DNA of 64,000 nucleotides, taken from assembly GCF_030272615.1 (NCBI RefSeq), contig NC_081413.1, positions 557,965,136 through 558,029,135 on the forward strand, written 5' to 3'. A model generated the notes under the pieces. It was not told where the DNA came from and did no database searches. It saw only the letters and a program-made list of their open reading frames with translations. Position numbers and translations under genes: made by a program. The DNA comes from Cryptomeria japonica. Its lineage: Eukaryota > Streptophyta > Pinopsida > Cupressales > Cupressaceae. Shown in pieces: positions 24,036 to 36,088 of this stretch; positions within the stretch are counted from its first letter, which is position 1, and every line of letters begins with the position of its first letter.

Positions 24036-26225
24036 CTAGGCTTCCATCGTGGCAGAGGAGGTTACAGATTTGTCCTGCTTTTCCATAGAACTATGCCATT
24101 CAAGGTGTGCTTCTGAGAAGTTTAAGATGACTTGAAAATAGGGTAGACTAATATGCAGGATACTCTGCTTCCACACTTTCTTGTCCATATTCACCTGTAT
24201 AAATTTCGCCTTGTGAACCTGTAAATAGTCCGAACTGACAATAAGCATTGATTCAATCCTTGCCACTTTTGAAAAGTCATCAGTGGTTAAGGATTTTATT
24301 GTCTGAATGAATTAGATCCTTTCTTGAAAAACCTTAGTCATATCTGCAGCTTCTTCGATTATCTTGGCGCCTTCCTTTATGAGTTGAATATCAATACACT
24401 TGAGGTCCTTCTGCATCATGTCAATCAAGTCAGTCAATCTTTTGAGCAGCTTGGTGGATTCTTCATGTCCCTACTTGATGATTGAATTGCACCATTCCAT
24501 GTTCTTCTTTGCCACGTACAACACATTATCATCTAAGTCCTCCACCGGTTTCTCAGCCAAGAATTTCATCACTCCATACTTATGAACATCATTCATCTGT
24601 GTGAGAACTGCTGCCCATTTAACCCTTTCTTTTTCCTAGGCGGTCATTTCTAGTTCAAACTCTTTACTCACAATTTCTGCATCCTTATAAACTTTAACTA
24701 GATTACTAATATAATCTAACCCTTGTTGTATTATTAGGTCCAACCATTCATTAAACATCTCCATCACTACCTTGTTCCTTTGAACCTGATCTAGCATTTT
24801 CTGGTTTGCTGGTGATTTATGATCAAACAACAGTGGTATTGTGATAATGGTTGAGGGTCTGGGATGTGGATAGCATTGATGTACTCAGCCATCAGTGTGA
24901 TGGCTTGCTTTAGTTCTCTTTTATCCTTTTCATCTTTCCAAGCCCTTTAAATTATCCTCTTCATGGAGGACTCAAGATGCTTAACATCTACAACCCTTGA
25001 AGCAACCCCAAAAACTATCTTCTCCATAGTGAAATCCTCCTCTGTAGCCTTGTCTACGTCTCTTCCAGGAATGGTTTTGGCAACTTCAGCTGTCCAATGA
25101 CCTATTGTGTCATCTACATCAAGCATTGCTTGTGTTTTGAGCTTTTTTGGCTTTGACATCTTTCCCAAGCATCTACTAACCATATCCTCCACTGGAATTG
25201 TGACTGGTACCACACTCCTCTTCTTTCCAATAGTGGCTTCTAGCCATCTTGGTGTGATTGCAGGTTCGTTAGGTGGTGGAGTGGTCTATGCATCTCGTAA
25301 AGTAACAATTACCAAGGTATTCATGGGATCTTGTTGAACTTCCACCTATTTATTTGTGTCCATTTCTTGCATCCCGGGCTCACCTTGATCCTATGAATCC
25401 ATTGTTTGTTTAAGCTCCTCACTGGGATCCAAGTCCACAATGATCTGTTTCAAGATAGACTCCCTACTCCTCTTTTTACTTCTGGACCGAGTTACTTGGG
25501 CAGCTGTAAGACTGGATGGCGACCTTTTTGACCTTCTTGGTTGAATTTTCTCTACAATAGGCTTTGAGACACCTGCAATATCAGCAATTTCATTAATGGC
25601 AGAAACATGGGATTGAACCACAATGTGTGAATCAATTCTTGATTCATGTGAGGACATGTGAGGTCCCTCCTTGAACTTCTGATTCCTCAACCATCTCTCT
25701 ATTCTCCTAACAACATTGAAGGTTTCTTGTTTGGATATTGGTGTCTTCCTTTTTATTCCAATCAATTTCTGGAATCGATTTTCCTTCAATCTCGATATCA
25801 AACTCAGGATCCAAAACATCCCTCTCTATATCTTCTGATACATCAGATATGTTAATTGGGAGTCTCATGATAGTTATTTGTTGCAAAGTGAATCTGGACC
25901 ACAATCTCTTCCTCACTTCATACTCATCCCTGCAATCCTCCCAATAATGACTATCTACATTCAAATTCTCCCTTGCATAACCCTTCCTGTCAAATTTTTG
26001 CCTTGCCACATATGGTTGCAGGTCCATCCTTTTCAACTCCAGTTCCAGGTTCAATGCATGTCATACAGACTTGCAACTATAATATCGGAGTTCAACAGGA
26101 AAAACCACCCCAAACTCACCCTTTGCTCCCAATCTTTTATTTATGTAGGCCAACTGCCTACTCACTTCTATAAGCATGTAGCTATCAAAAGCATACCTAG
26201 GTAGTTTGAATGGTTGGCCTTCAAA
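24036..26225 (-). pseudogene. G2 extra ORF, C-terminal part
   Basis: A long non-pol reading frame in the same direction as pol. From the C2 edge it reads VSRQLAY, ELELKRMDLQPYVARQKF, WEDCRDEYEVRKRLWSRF and LPINISDVSEDIERD, then shifts frame near 25745. A basic segment follows (QPRRSKRSPSSL, RSRSKKRSRES), then SKPKKLKTQAMLDVDDTIGH, and a helical Lys/Glu-rich tail ending at a stop at 24036. Several stops interrupt it. I do not recognise the family. A basic, nuclear-type middle segment is visible; function unknown. Confidence 0.55.
25994..26225. repeat. 232-bp flank duplication, left copy
   Basis: This 232-bp stretch is repeated without gaps at 41843-42074 on the other side of C2, with about 15 substitutions by eye. 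Both copies code for the same part of the G2 extra ORF and share an in-frame TGA (CKS-stop). It takes the place of the 5-bp TSD expected for a Copia insertion. Confidence 0.85.
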
Positions 26226-27684
26226 TTCTGATACTAATTGTTAAGTACAGATGCCAAGCTAATAAGATGAGGGGGGGGTGAATCATACAAACTTAATCTT
26301 CCATAAAAATAAAAAATTCAACCTCGGTAACATATACTTTAGCAATATAAACAAAACTGCTAAACATGCAAACTCAAATAGGGAAAAACCACTGTGGGAT
26401 TTCAGACCCACTAAGAAATATACTCTTCTAAAGTATGATCGGTTAAAAGCAAATCATGTTAAAGATTACAAACACATTGCTAGATGTGACCCGGTTAAGG
26501 GATTTCCCTCAGATCTATTAGGATCTTCACCTTGTTAGAAGTGACCTTGTTAAAGGATTTGAAGCACTCAATCAAAATGTCACCTTGCTAGAGGGTTTTA
26601 CAAATAAGACTGTTAAGTCCACTCGGTTAAGATATTTTCTATCACTTTACAAAATAACAGTAATAAAATATATCTGCAACTTCACATAAAAAATTCTAAA
26701 GTAGATTCTTATTTGCTCAATACAATCTAGTCATAGGACTTATCTTGTCCCTCTGCTAGGCTCTATACTCTGTTAATCAAACAAGTCTTCAAGCTTTTGT
26801 GCTCAATAATCACTATGTAGCATCCTTCTTACACTTGCCCGCATGCATTGTTTATGAACAATTCCTTATTTATAAACAATTTGCTAACCGCTTAATCTCC
26901 TTGATCACATATCCCATGATCAATCATAGCCATCAGATATTCAAACTTGACCAGGTTCAATGTATCCTTTGATCTGAAATTTTTTTACCTCACCTTGGAA
27001 CTTGCATACATTTCTTGGAACTTGTTCTAAGGTATTATGGTTCAATCTGAGCTGTAGATCTTTCTGCCGATCTTCTATTGCCATAGATTCTTTAACAAAC
27101 TTCATGCACGACATACCAATCATTTAATCTATTCCATCTCATCAACTTCCTTCATTAAATAACGCTTTTAATCATTTAATGCATTCAGTTATAGCTTGGT
27201 TGTCACTCAGTAAATACTAAACTTCACTCGGTAGACATTCCACCTTCATTAACTGATAGCGATAACCTTAGGGTTTACCGACTAGGTTCCTTAGGGTTTA
27301 CCAACTAGGTTCTTTGCTTGGTAACATAGTATAGTATTAACCTTACAATCAACAACATATGTAGGATATCAAAACAATCTAAACATCATGATCTCATCAT
27401 TGTCTAACTTGGTAATAGTTGCCCATTGAATAACTTATTTCTCCCCTTATTTATCATAATCTTTATGTGTCTTTTACCGACATCTTTATACTCATCAAAT
27501 CATACTTCTTAAGATATGGCAACATCATACTGAATTAGAAAATCAATTTCTTGACATCAATGACAAAATAATAATATTAAGACAGTAAACATCCTTATTC
27601 AGTTATATCCATAATCATCAACAACCTTCTCAATATCCTTATTGAAATGCCAATAATCTCTTATTGTCTGTTATAATACCAACA
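26226..27684 (-). mobile_element. C2 3' LTR
   Basis: Ends ACCAACA in plus order. The left edge begins TTCTGATACTAATTG, which looks like a copy of the primer-site region, before the expected LTR start TGTTAAG at 26239. It aligns with the 5' LTR at 40321-41842 but lacks about 60 bp near 26375. A 23-bp tandem duplication (CTTAGGGTTTACC...AGGTTC) is at about 27267-27312. Confidence 0.85.
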
Positions 27685-27815
27685 ATCTCCCCCTTTGGCA
27701 TTGATGGCAAAAGCAATTGATTTGACCTAATTGATTTAGATTGCTGTGAGATTATGAAATGCTCTCCCCCTGTCATCAGTCTTCTCCCCCATACATTAGT
27801 ATTCTCCCCCTTTGA
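27685..27815 (-). other. C2 polypurine tract and PPT-like runs
   Basis: The minus strand has TGCCAAAGGGGGAGAT directly at the LTR edge, then further GGGGGAG runs near 27765, 27785 and 27807. The first is the expected plus-strand primer. Confidence 0.75.
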
Positions 27816-28042
27816 CAACAATGCCAAAAAGTAAAGAACTAAAACATGATTTCTTCCCCTGAGAAGTGAATTCCTTGTTGTTATGTGTCAACTTAGTCTC
27901 GGTCAGAGCATTATGTCTTCAATTCCTATTTCCTATATGTTTCCTGTAAACCTTTAGAAAACATCCTAAAGTGTGTAAATAAGCATCAATCCACACATAA
28001 TATTCTGTAGATTCACTGAATTGATGCTTTCATCGAACTCGG

Positions 28043-29245
28043 TCAGTGAGTAGAAGATAGGGGTATGACCCCTAACTTGCTTCTAAGATACTCAAAAGTG
28101 TCCCTTGGAAATGGCTTGGTGAAGATATGTGCTATTCGTTCCTTTGTGCTAACATACTCCAACACCACTTTCTTCTCTTGAGCTTCTTCTCTAAGATAAT
28201 GATATTTGATAGAGATGTGCTTTGTCTTAGAGTGCATAATAGGATTCTTAGAAATGTTAATGGCACTAGTATTGTCATAGAATATAGTTACTGGCTCGGT
28301 AACTTTCTCATTTATACCTTCCAATAGTTGTTTGATCCATGCTATATTGGTACAATTCAATGTTGCAACAACATATTCAGCTTCTGTTGTTGACTGTGAA
28401 ACACATCCTTGTTTCTTGCTAAGCCAACTCACTAGTCTTTCTCCTAAAAAGAAAGCTCCTCCACTTGTGCTTTTTATGTCATCAATGTTGCCTGCCCAAT
28501 CAGCATCAGTATAAACTTTTAAATCAAAGTCATTTCCTTTCTGATATACTAAACCACAATCCTCAATACCTTTCAAGTATTTGAAAATTCTCTTGATTGT
28601 TGTCATGTGTGTTTCCTTGGGATCTGCAGAAAATATTGCAACTATACCTACTACATGTGCTATGTCTGGCCTACTGTGAACAACATATTGTAGCTTTCCA
28701 ATCATGGATTGGTAAAGTGTCTCATCAAAAGATGCAGATTCATCATTCTTTGATAATTTATAGTTGGTAGTCATAGGAGTACTTACTGGTTTTGAATCCT
28801 CCATTCCAAATTTCTTCAAGATTTCCTTTATGTACTTGGATTGAGTAATGAAAATCTCATCTTTCATTTGCAATATCTGTAAACCTATAAAATACTTTAT
28901 CTCACCGATCAATGACATCTTAAATTCTTTGCTCATTTCATTTCCAAAATTCTTGCATAAAGAGTCATTTCCACAAAAGATAATATCATCAACAAATATG
29001 GCTGAGATCAGTATTCCATTTTCATCATTCTTCATGTACATATTGTTGTTTTCACTTGTCCTTATAAAACTAATCTTGATTAAATAAGAGTGCAATCTTT
29101 CATACCATGCTCTAGGTGCTTGTTTTAGACCATATAAAGCTTTGTTCAATTTACATACTTGATCTTTATTCTTGTCTTCAACAAATCCTTTAGGTTGTTC
29201 AATATAAATTTCTTCTTCTAATATACCATTCAGAAATGCAGATTT
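28043..29245 (-). pseudogene. C2 reverse transcriptase (C-terminal part) and RNase H
   Basis: Open for about 400 codons: [36 protein letters not shown] and ISAIFVDDIIFCGN (catalytic FVDD), then VSTPMTTNYKLSK. RNase H follows with YTDADWAGNIDDIKSTSGG, STTEAEYVVA and MHSKTKHISIKYHYLRE, ending with IFTKPFPRDTFEYLRSKLGV. It is the best preserved pol segment here. The N-terminal half of reverse transcriptase lies beyond C4 at 37269. Confidence 0.9.
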
Positions 29246-30423
29246 TGTTAGGCCCAATATGGAAAGCTAATGTACTCAGAGGGGAGGGGTGAATCAGTAC
29301 TCCAAAACTTTTCTCCAATAATAACCTTATTGTTATGCATAAACAAAATAGTTTAGTAACATAAAATAAAGTTAAAACAAACAGATAACAATCATACATG
29401 ATTCACTCCATAACACATATATTTTGGTCACGCAGAAACTCTTGGTTAGAGAGAAAAACTACGGTGGGGATGGCACCCACAACTTCACTACTGCAATAAT
29501 AAAGATTGCTCGGTTAGAGCTACATTTAGCTATTTTTGATAGCTTACCCTGTTAGGAGTAACAAGATCTATTAGATCTACCTTAGTAAAGGATTTTACAA
29601 CACTATATAAATGTTGCACCTAGTTAGAGGATTTACAATTTATAGACTTGGTTAGAGTCTTTTACCCTATTAAAGGTTTCTCGTACAACTTCAAAAATTA
29701 CAATAAGACTTTACAAATATCTACAACTTTACATCTGAAATGTTATAGCAGATTCTATGTGCTTAGAATAAGATTACCTAGCTTGTAGCATACCTCGGTA
29801 ACTCATATTGTAACTCGGTAAACCCTTTTTTTTACTCTGTTCTTCGATTGTTCACTGATAACCTTCTCGGTGACCTCTTTGTGTCTTTATAACAGTCTTC
29901 CTTCATGCATACACACAAGTATTCATACATATTCATCCACACTCATTTCTCTCTTCCCATGCTGTATAAATAGATCTCTTACAACGGTGATCTAATTCAT
30001 TGCTTTGATCTTACAAAAAGATTCCTCGAATGAATAACTAAACAAAATAATTCATTGGTTAGATTGACCTTGCAATCATACATGATCTTCTAGTGCAATT
30101 TCCAATGTAAAAATGGTTAGATGTGCCTCAATCTTGTAACATGTTTTCATGTGCATGTCCAGGTTCAATGTATCTGGTAAAATGTTTCACTCGGTGAATA
30201 TCAACTCGGTGAGTTAACTTTACTGCTCGATAGCCATGAAACAATACTCGGTAAACAACTCGATGAATACTGTGTTCTGTGATTGCTTTCTTCTGTAACT
30301 GACTAGACTATTCATACCGACTTCTCTATGTGTACCGACTGCATGATTCGATAATACTAACCGACTAGAATATATAGTATGACTTTGAATATAAAACTAA
30401 TGGCAATTTGATAAGTAGTAACA
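29246..30423 (-). mobile_element. C4 3' LTR
   Basis: 1178 bp, TGTTAGGCCC to TAGTAACA in plus order, with only scattered differences from the copy at 36089. It has at least seven ACTCGGT(A/G)A motifs. Confidence 0.9.
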
Positions 30424-30790
30424 ATCTCCCCTTTTGGCATTAGTTGAGATGTTTGACAAAAACTACTTTCAAAGTCATAACTCAAAAACTATATACTTGC
30501 AAAATGACTACACTTGACAATATATACAATAGTCAATGAAATAGTATATGCAGATATACTCCCCTTATCATTATTCTGTACATAACTCTGAATTTTGCTT
30601 GTTCAGTTCTGTTCTATGCTTGTGTGCTCTGTATATTCTACTTGGTATACTCCCCTTGTATACAATACTCAAAACTGTATTATCAAAACTGTATCACTCC
30701 AAATATAGTATTACTCCTCCTTTGTTGGGTATTACTTTCCTCTTTGTAGTATCTTAATATTACTCCCCCTTTTTGACAAACATCAAAAAC
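30424..30790 (-). other. C4 polypurine tract and 3' non-coding stretch
   Basis: The minus strand reads ATGCCAAAAGGGGAGAT at the LTR edge. More GGGGAG runs occur near 30560, 30650 and 30760, as in the other Copia elements. No gene is seen. Confidence 0.7.
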
Positions 30791-33700
30791 TTAATTTCCA
30801 TCCAGAGGCGGTAACTGATCAAAAATAGACTTATACTTGGTCCGAGCATTGGTGAGGGCGACTGAGAGTGAATCCTTTACACTTTCCATTAATGAATTTT
30901 GTGCTTGAATATTAGCTAAGAGTGATATTAAGCCATCAAGAGTGCTTCCCTCTTGTGTAGTTGATAGGTGTGTAGCTCTGTTGATCTATTCCTGTACTTA
31001 TGAGAGATGAGGAAGGAATAATGTCTGAAGGGTCATTATGTCCATCCTGATTTTATGCTCTTCATTCCTGAGCTCTAACTGTTGAGCCATGAGCTGTTGA
31101 AGCTTTGTATAAAAATGCTGAACTGAATTAGGCTCGGTGGTCAACTTAGGTGAGAGATCGGTGATCTCTTTCTCAATTGCATCAGTTTTATTTTTGACAT
31201 CTTTAATGAATAAGGAAAATGTACACAGTTTCTAGAATAAATAAAGAATATGCTTGAGTTGAGGGGACAACTCAGCAATGAATTTGACAAGTTTTACCTT
31301 GCCAACAACAATGGATTTCTATACTTCCTCTTTTATTTTAGTAGTAAGCTCTTTATCCTTGAGCTTGCTTAAGTACTTAGATGCATCAACTCCAGATGTT
31401 TCAATATGATTTAGGAGTTCATCCAATTAAATATGGATTGTTGCATCGGTTGACACTGTTGTTGAAGGTAGCATTTCTGTGAGTAGTTTCCTAACCTTCT
31501 AAAGTACTTTATTCTTCTTCTATATGGCTAGTTGCTTCTCCTGTTTGGCCTTTGCTTTGCATAGTTCACCGAATTCAGTGAGTGCTTGCCCTTTCAATTT
31601 GGAGATGTCTACATTGGGCAACACTATCAGTTTAGACAAGTTGAATTTAAAACTATGTTTTCTCACCTTCCTTTCTTTTCCTTTGGTTGGTGGAACTAAA
31701 ACAAGTGCTTGTGAGGCTTGCTGACCCTTGGTAGGTTGCTCAGTAGATGCAACACTTTGGTCAGTTCTTGTAGCCATTGTAGTGTCCTTGGGTGGCTCGG
31801 TGCTAGGGGTCTTAGCTGTAACATTTGCAGTGCTTGAGAAGTCTGATCTTTGGTTGTATCATCTACTGCTTCAGATTTGGTACCTTCGGTGCCTTGCTTT
31901 GTGTCCTTGGGGGCTTCAGTTGAGACAGGTGGCTTCACCAGTGGATAAGGCTGAACTTGTTCTAAGATAGATTCACTAGAGACAAGTTTTGCATAGGTAG
32001 TGCCTTCAATCATTTCCTAATCTGGTGCTGCTTCATCCATTACATCTTCATCAATTTGTATAGTGTCAACCAGGTTTGGACCTTGCTCGGTGACATCTGG
32101 ATCTTGCTCAGTGACATCAACAATTTCAATTTGAGATTGTTCACTGACATCCTTTTGTTTGAAGATCTCCTGCCACTTGGCTTTTGTCTCATTCTCCACA
32201 TCAATGTATAGCCCATTCATCAATTTTAAGGCTCTCTGTTTGACAAGAAATTTAGAATTGTATGTAGTCAAATGCTCCTTGATTTTTGCTACGGACATGT
32301 CAGGAAATAGATGGACTAGACTTCTTTCTCTTATTTGTCTCTCTGAGTCCATTGCATATTTCCATCTGTTATCAATATGTAAGTATAGTTCACTCGGAAG
32401 TGACTTTGCTAGTTCTAATGGAGCTAGCCGAAACTTCAGAAGTGTACAGATGACAACTTCTTCAACCTGTCGCTTCTCATCATTATTCCTAGTCTCATAC
32501 TTAACATATCTAAATCCTGCAAATCCACTGTATTCTTTAAGATTGGCACAAAAAATTTCAACACTGTGAATGTTTACCTCTTTGCTTTTCACAATCTGGA
32601 ATTTATTTGCATCATCAGACTCTATATCACTCGACTCTTTTGCCAAAATGAGTCACCGATTAGATTTCTTATAGGTCTTGGTTACCTTTGGTGCAGTAAC
32701 ACTCTTTTGTTTCTTACTCGGTAATGCAACTGATGCTCTGGTGTTGGGTCTCTTTGTTGGTGGAGTCAGTAGGGCCTTTGAGATGTCCTGTTTCTTTCTT
32801 TTCAGAACATTACCCTTAGGCAACTCTGTACTTAATGTTATTGCTGCCTCTTGAGCTTCTGATTCCTCTTTGGTAATGGAAAGATTACCTTTGACAGGTG
32901 TAGAGGAGGATTCTTCTCCGAATTTCTCAAATAAAACCTTTATCATTTTTGTAGCTTTTCTTGTAGCCTTAGGTACTACAATGCTCATTTTTACTTTCTC
33001 CTTCACCTCTTCATAGGTTCCATACCTTAGTTCGGTTGCATGCCTTGGCAATGATAAGTAGGCATCAATTTGTTGCTATGTAATATCATAATCAATCTCA
33101 TAACCCATTGGTTACAACAATTGAGTCCTCAATTCAATAGCATTTACATAACAATAATCAGTGTCGACCTCAAAACATATATTGTCCTTGTATTTTTCTA
33201 CCAGTTGTGGTGGAATCTTCTACCTATTATGCATTTTCTCTTGGAATTTGCTAAAGTAATCATCCATGATATCATTAAAGTTATCACCTAACTTCTTGAT
33301 GAAGTCATTGATCTGATGGGTGATAGGTCGATGTAGCTCCGATACTACTTTACTGACTAAGGGAAAGGACTTCTCAAAGTAGAAAAACATACATACAAGT
33401 AGTGAACCAAACTTTAGTGTATTTGCCAAGTTGTTCTTCTTCAGCTTCCTTATTGTGTTCAGGTTCTCAAACAAGTTCTTCAGTAGTACTTCACACAAGT
33501 CTACTTTCATTCCCTTCTTCACTATTTTGTAGGCCAAGTCAATTGCAGCACATGGTACATTGTTTTCCCTTGCAGATTGGAAGAAACAGTAACCAATTAC
33601 TCTAATTGCAAACTTGAGTTCTGCAACAGTGACATTATTCAATTTCAGTCCTCAGTAATCAAATTCTACTCCAGTTAGACTGATTATCTCCTTTTGTGAT

Positions 33701-34149
33701 ATCATTTTCTGTGCTCGTGCATGATCATAGATGGGATACCCGGTGATCAGGTGAATGACTTCCTTAGTGATCTTAAATAGTTGCTCCTGTAGCCACATGA
33801 AATCATCATTTACTCTGCTCAAGACAAACTTAACCCACTGGGGTTTGAACACACGGGGATAGACTAAGGCTTCAGTTAGTCCCTTGATTTTGATATGCTC
33901 AAATTTGCTATCCAGTTTGCCATCAGTGCAAAGTTCATCAAATGTGTCACTAATCTCGACATGACCAAGTTCCTCAACATGGCATTTGGTGAAGAATCTA
34001 ACATCTTCTACTAACAAGACTCGATCTGGGATGAGTGAAAATGCAGTTTTGTCATTCGGTTCAGAGGCAACTTTGGGAATTAAAGAATATTTCAGCGAGG
34101 GCTTCTCCACATTTTTGACAACTACAGGGTCTTAGATCTTGGGCACCAT
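30791..34149 (-). pseudogene. C4 ORF2, large protein of unknown function
   Basis: One frame runs from ATG 34147-34149 to about 31780, then a frameshift leads to a TAA at 30791-30793; total about 1,120 codons. In-frame stops (near 34134, 33649, 33217, 32650, 32014) break it. The N-terminal third is mixed and probably helical (LFKITKEVIHLITGYPIYD). A middle part reads FEVDTDYCYVNAIELRTQLL. A basic Pro/Lys segment (LTPPTKRPNTRASVALPSKK) suggests nuclear or nucleic-acid binding. Then come LVHLFPDMSVAKIKEHL, an acidic stretch, and a helical tail. No catalytic motif was recognised. Layout resembles the G2 extra ORF. Confidence 0.6.
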
Positions 34150-34481
34150 GGTAGGTTTCGGGTAAGATTTGACAAATTATCCTTAGGGTTTACAAACGAC
34201 AATAGAAATTTGACTAGATCGGAAACCAACTAAATAGTGAATAGATTTGATATAAATACCTCAAAATTCTCTCTAAATGAAGTTTGATTGCTTTGATTTG
34301 CTCTGCTCTGCTTCTCAAAAACTTGGTGAATGAAAATGACTGCGAAAACACTTTTAAGTACTCAAAAATACCTCATCGAGCTCCGTGCAAGTTAGGTCAA
34401 GACAATAAATGCACTCGGTTCACCAATTACCGATTTACTCCTTTTTGTTTTAACCGAGTAACCAACTTTCCTTTATTAACC

Positions 34482-34555
34482 AACTTGACAGGTTTCCTGT
34501 ATACACAGACTTGACAGGTTTCCTGTATACACAGACTTGACAGGTTTCCTGTATA
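34482..34555. repeat. 26-bp tandem repeat, 2.8 copies
   Basis: The unit ACTTGACAGGTTTCCTGTAT plus ACACAG is repeated almost perfectly. It lies between C4 ORF1 and ORF2, next to a TATATA-rich stretch at 34554-34563. Confidence 0.9.
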
Positions 34556-34673
34556 GTATATAAACTGACTAATTGCATCTTAACTATGCAGATTTTGAAT
34601 TTTGTACATAATAGAATAGGAACTGTTATGATTTAACTTTTAGGGAATGCAGTCCCTTCATAACTTTTCTTGA

Positions 34674-36026
34674 CTAATTTGAAATAGGTGCACCTAGCTC
34701 AGTAGGCAAGGTGCTTTCTTCATCTGACATAATTTCCTTCTTTTTCCAAATCATCTTGAATTTTTCTTTTATCTCTTCAGTGTCTCTTCTAGGTTGATCT
34801 TTGCAATCTCCAGCTAAATGTCCAACTTTGTGATAATGAAAACATGCCATACTAGGATTTCTCCATGATCTCCAGTTGTTCATTCCAAACCTTATAAAAC
34901 AATTGGCACTAATATGTCCATATCTTCCACAACATTTGCACCATATCCTTGTGTTGTAATCCCATGGTACTGCTGCATATTGTCGGTAAGGATCTGTGTG
35001 AGATCGGTAACCTCTAGTGTTTTCTCGGTGTGGATACCGCATGTAGTTCTTTTTCTTAAACCAGCACTTCTCGGTACTATGTCCATATCTATTGCAGTTT
35101 CTACAAAACCCTTTGAATTTTGCCTTCTGATAGTTGTTAACAGACTTTGTCCTACATTGATTAGATGTGTGACCATATTTATTGCAATTGTAACAATATC
35201 CATTGGGCTTAATGATATTCGGTTGCTTACCTTTTCTGATCTGGCATATGTTGGTAGTATGACCTTGATTTCCACAGTAGTAGCAAATAGGCTTCTTCAT
35301 TTTGATGTTATTCCTTTTTCCAGCTTGTTTTGATGATTCTCCTCTCTCGGTAGTATGAATTCCTTTCTCGGTTGATTCTTTTCCTTTGTAATTGAGTCCT
35401 GCATCTTTGTAGGGTCTTCTTGTATTCAGTTGCTCATCTGACATCTTTGATGCTTCATAACTTTTCTCCAATGTTTCTTTAGATTTCTTCTTTGTTTCAA
35501 GTTCACCAGTCAACCTTGATACTTCAAGTTTCAATGATTGATTTTCATCATTCTTTAGAATTGCTTCATGATGTGCATAACCTAATTGATCTATCATATT
35601 TTGTTGAATACCAGTTAACCTTATGATTTCATCATCCTTATCAGATACTAGAGCTTCAAGTTGTTGTTTCTCTCTTTGTATATCTCTTGCTTTATCCTCA
35701 GCTATCCTTAATGCATCTAGATTTTCAGTCATCTGTGTAATGAAATGTTCATGTTCTATTTTCATTGCTTTTAGTTGATCAGCCAATGCTTTGTTCTTTT
35801 CTTTCAACATTCCAATCATTTCTTCAGTCTCTTCAGATATACTGTTCTTAGATGATGTCTCGATTTGTTCCACTAGATCTTGAGAATCCTGCAAATCATC
35901 ACATAATCTTCTCCTTACTTTCAGAGATTTTTGCATTTGCCTCTACATGTCTGCAATCACTTGATTTGCATTGTCCAGCTCTTCTTGTAGATACACAATC
36001 CTCTGAGATTGTTTGTAGCCTTCCAT
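34674..36026 (-). CDS. C4 ORF1, coiled-coil and multi-zinc-knuckle protein
   Basis: About 450 codons from ATG 36024-36026 (MEGYKQSQRIVYLQEELD) with one TAG near 35943. Residues from about 10 to 190 are Glu/Lys/Leu-rich with heptad character (LEALVSDKDDEIIRLTG), a likely coiled coil. Then come four canonical C-x2-C-x4-H-x4-C knuckles: CYYCGNQGHTTNIC, CYNCNKYGHTSNQC, CRNCNRYGHSTEKC and CKCCGRYGHISANC. A fifth, CFHYHKVGHLAGDC, has Tyr for the second Cys. It looks like the C-terminal half of a Copia gag without a capsid domain. A likely role is RNA binding for packaging by a partner element. Confidence 0.75.
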
Positions 36027-36074
36027 TGATAAGATCTTTCTCTTTAGGTAGTTAAACCCTTTTCTAAGATTGAA

Positions 36075-36086
36075 GCTCTGATACCA
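36075..36086 (-). other. C4 primer-binding site
   Basis: The minus strand reads TGGTATCAGAGC, a perfect initiator tRNA-Met primer site, 2 bp from the LTR edge. Confidence 0.9.
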
Positions 36087-36088
36087 AT

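Noticed and set aside
29199-29399. 66-codon minus-strand ORF across the C4 LTR edge (and its twin at 35943-36242)
   Set aside because: It spans LTR and flank and is only the LTR translated; the twin in the other LTR confirms this.
34147-34514. Host gene reading of C4 ORF2 and surroundings
   Set aside because: The ORF lies wholly between matching LTRs with a TSD, so it belongs to the element rather than to a host locus.
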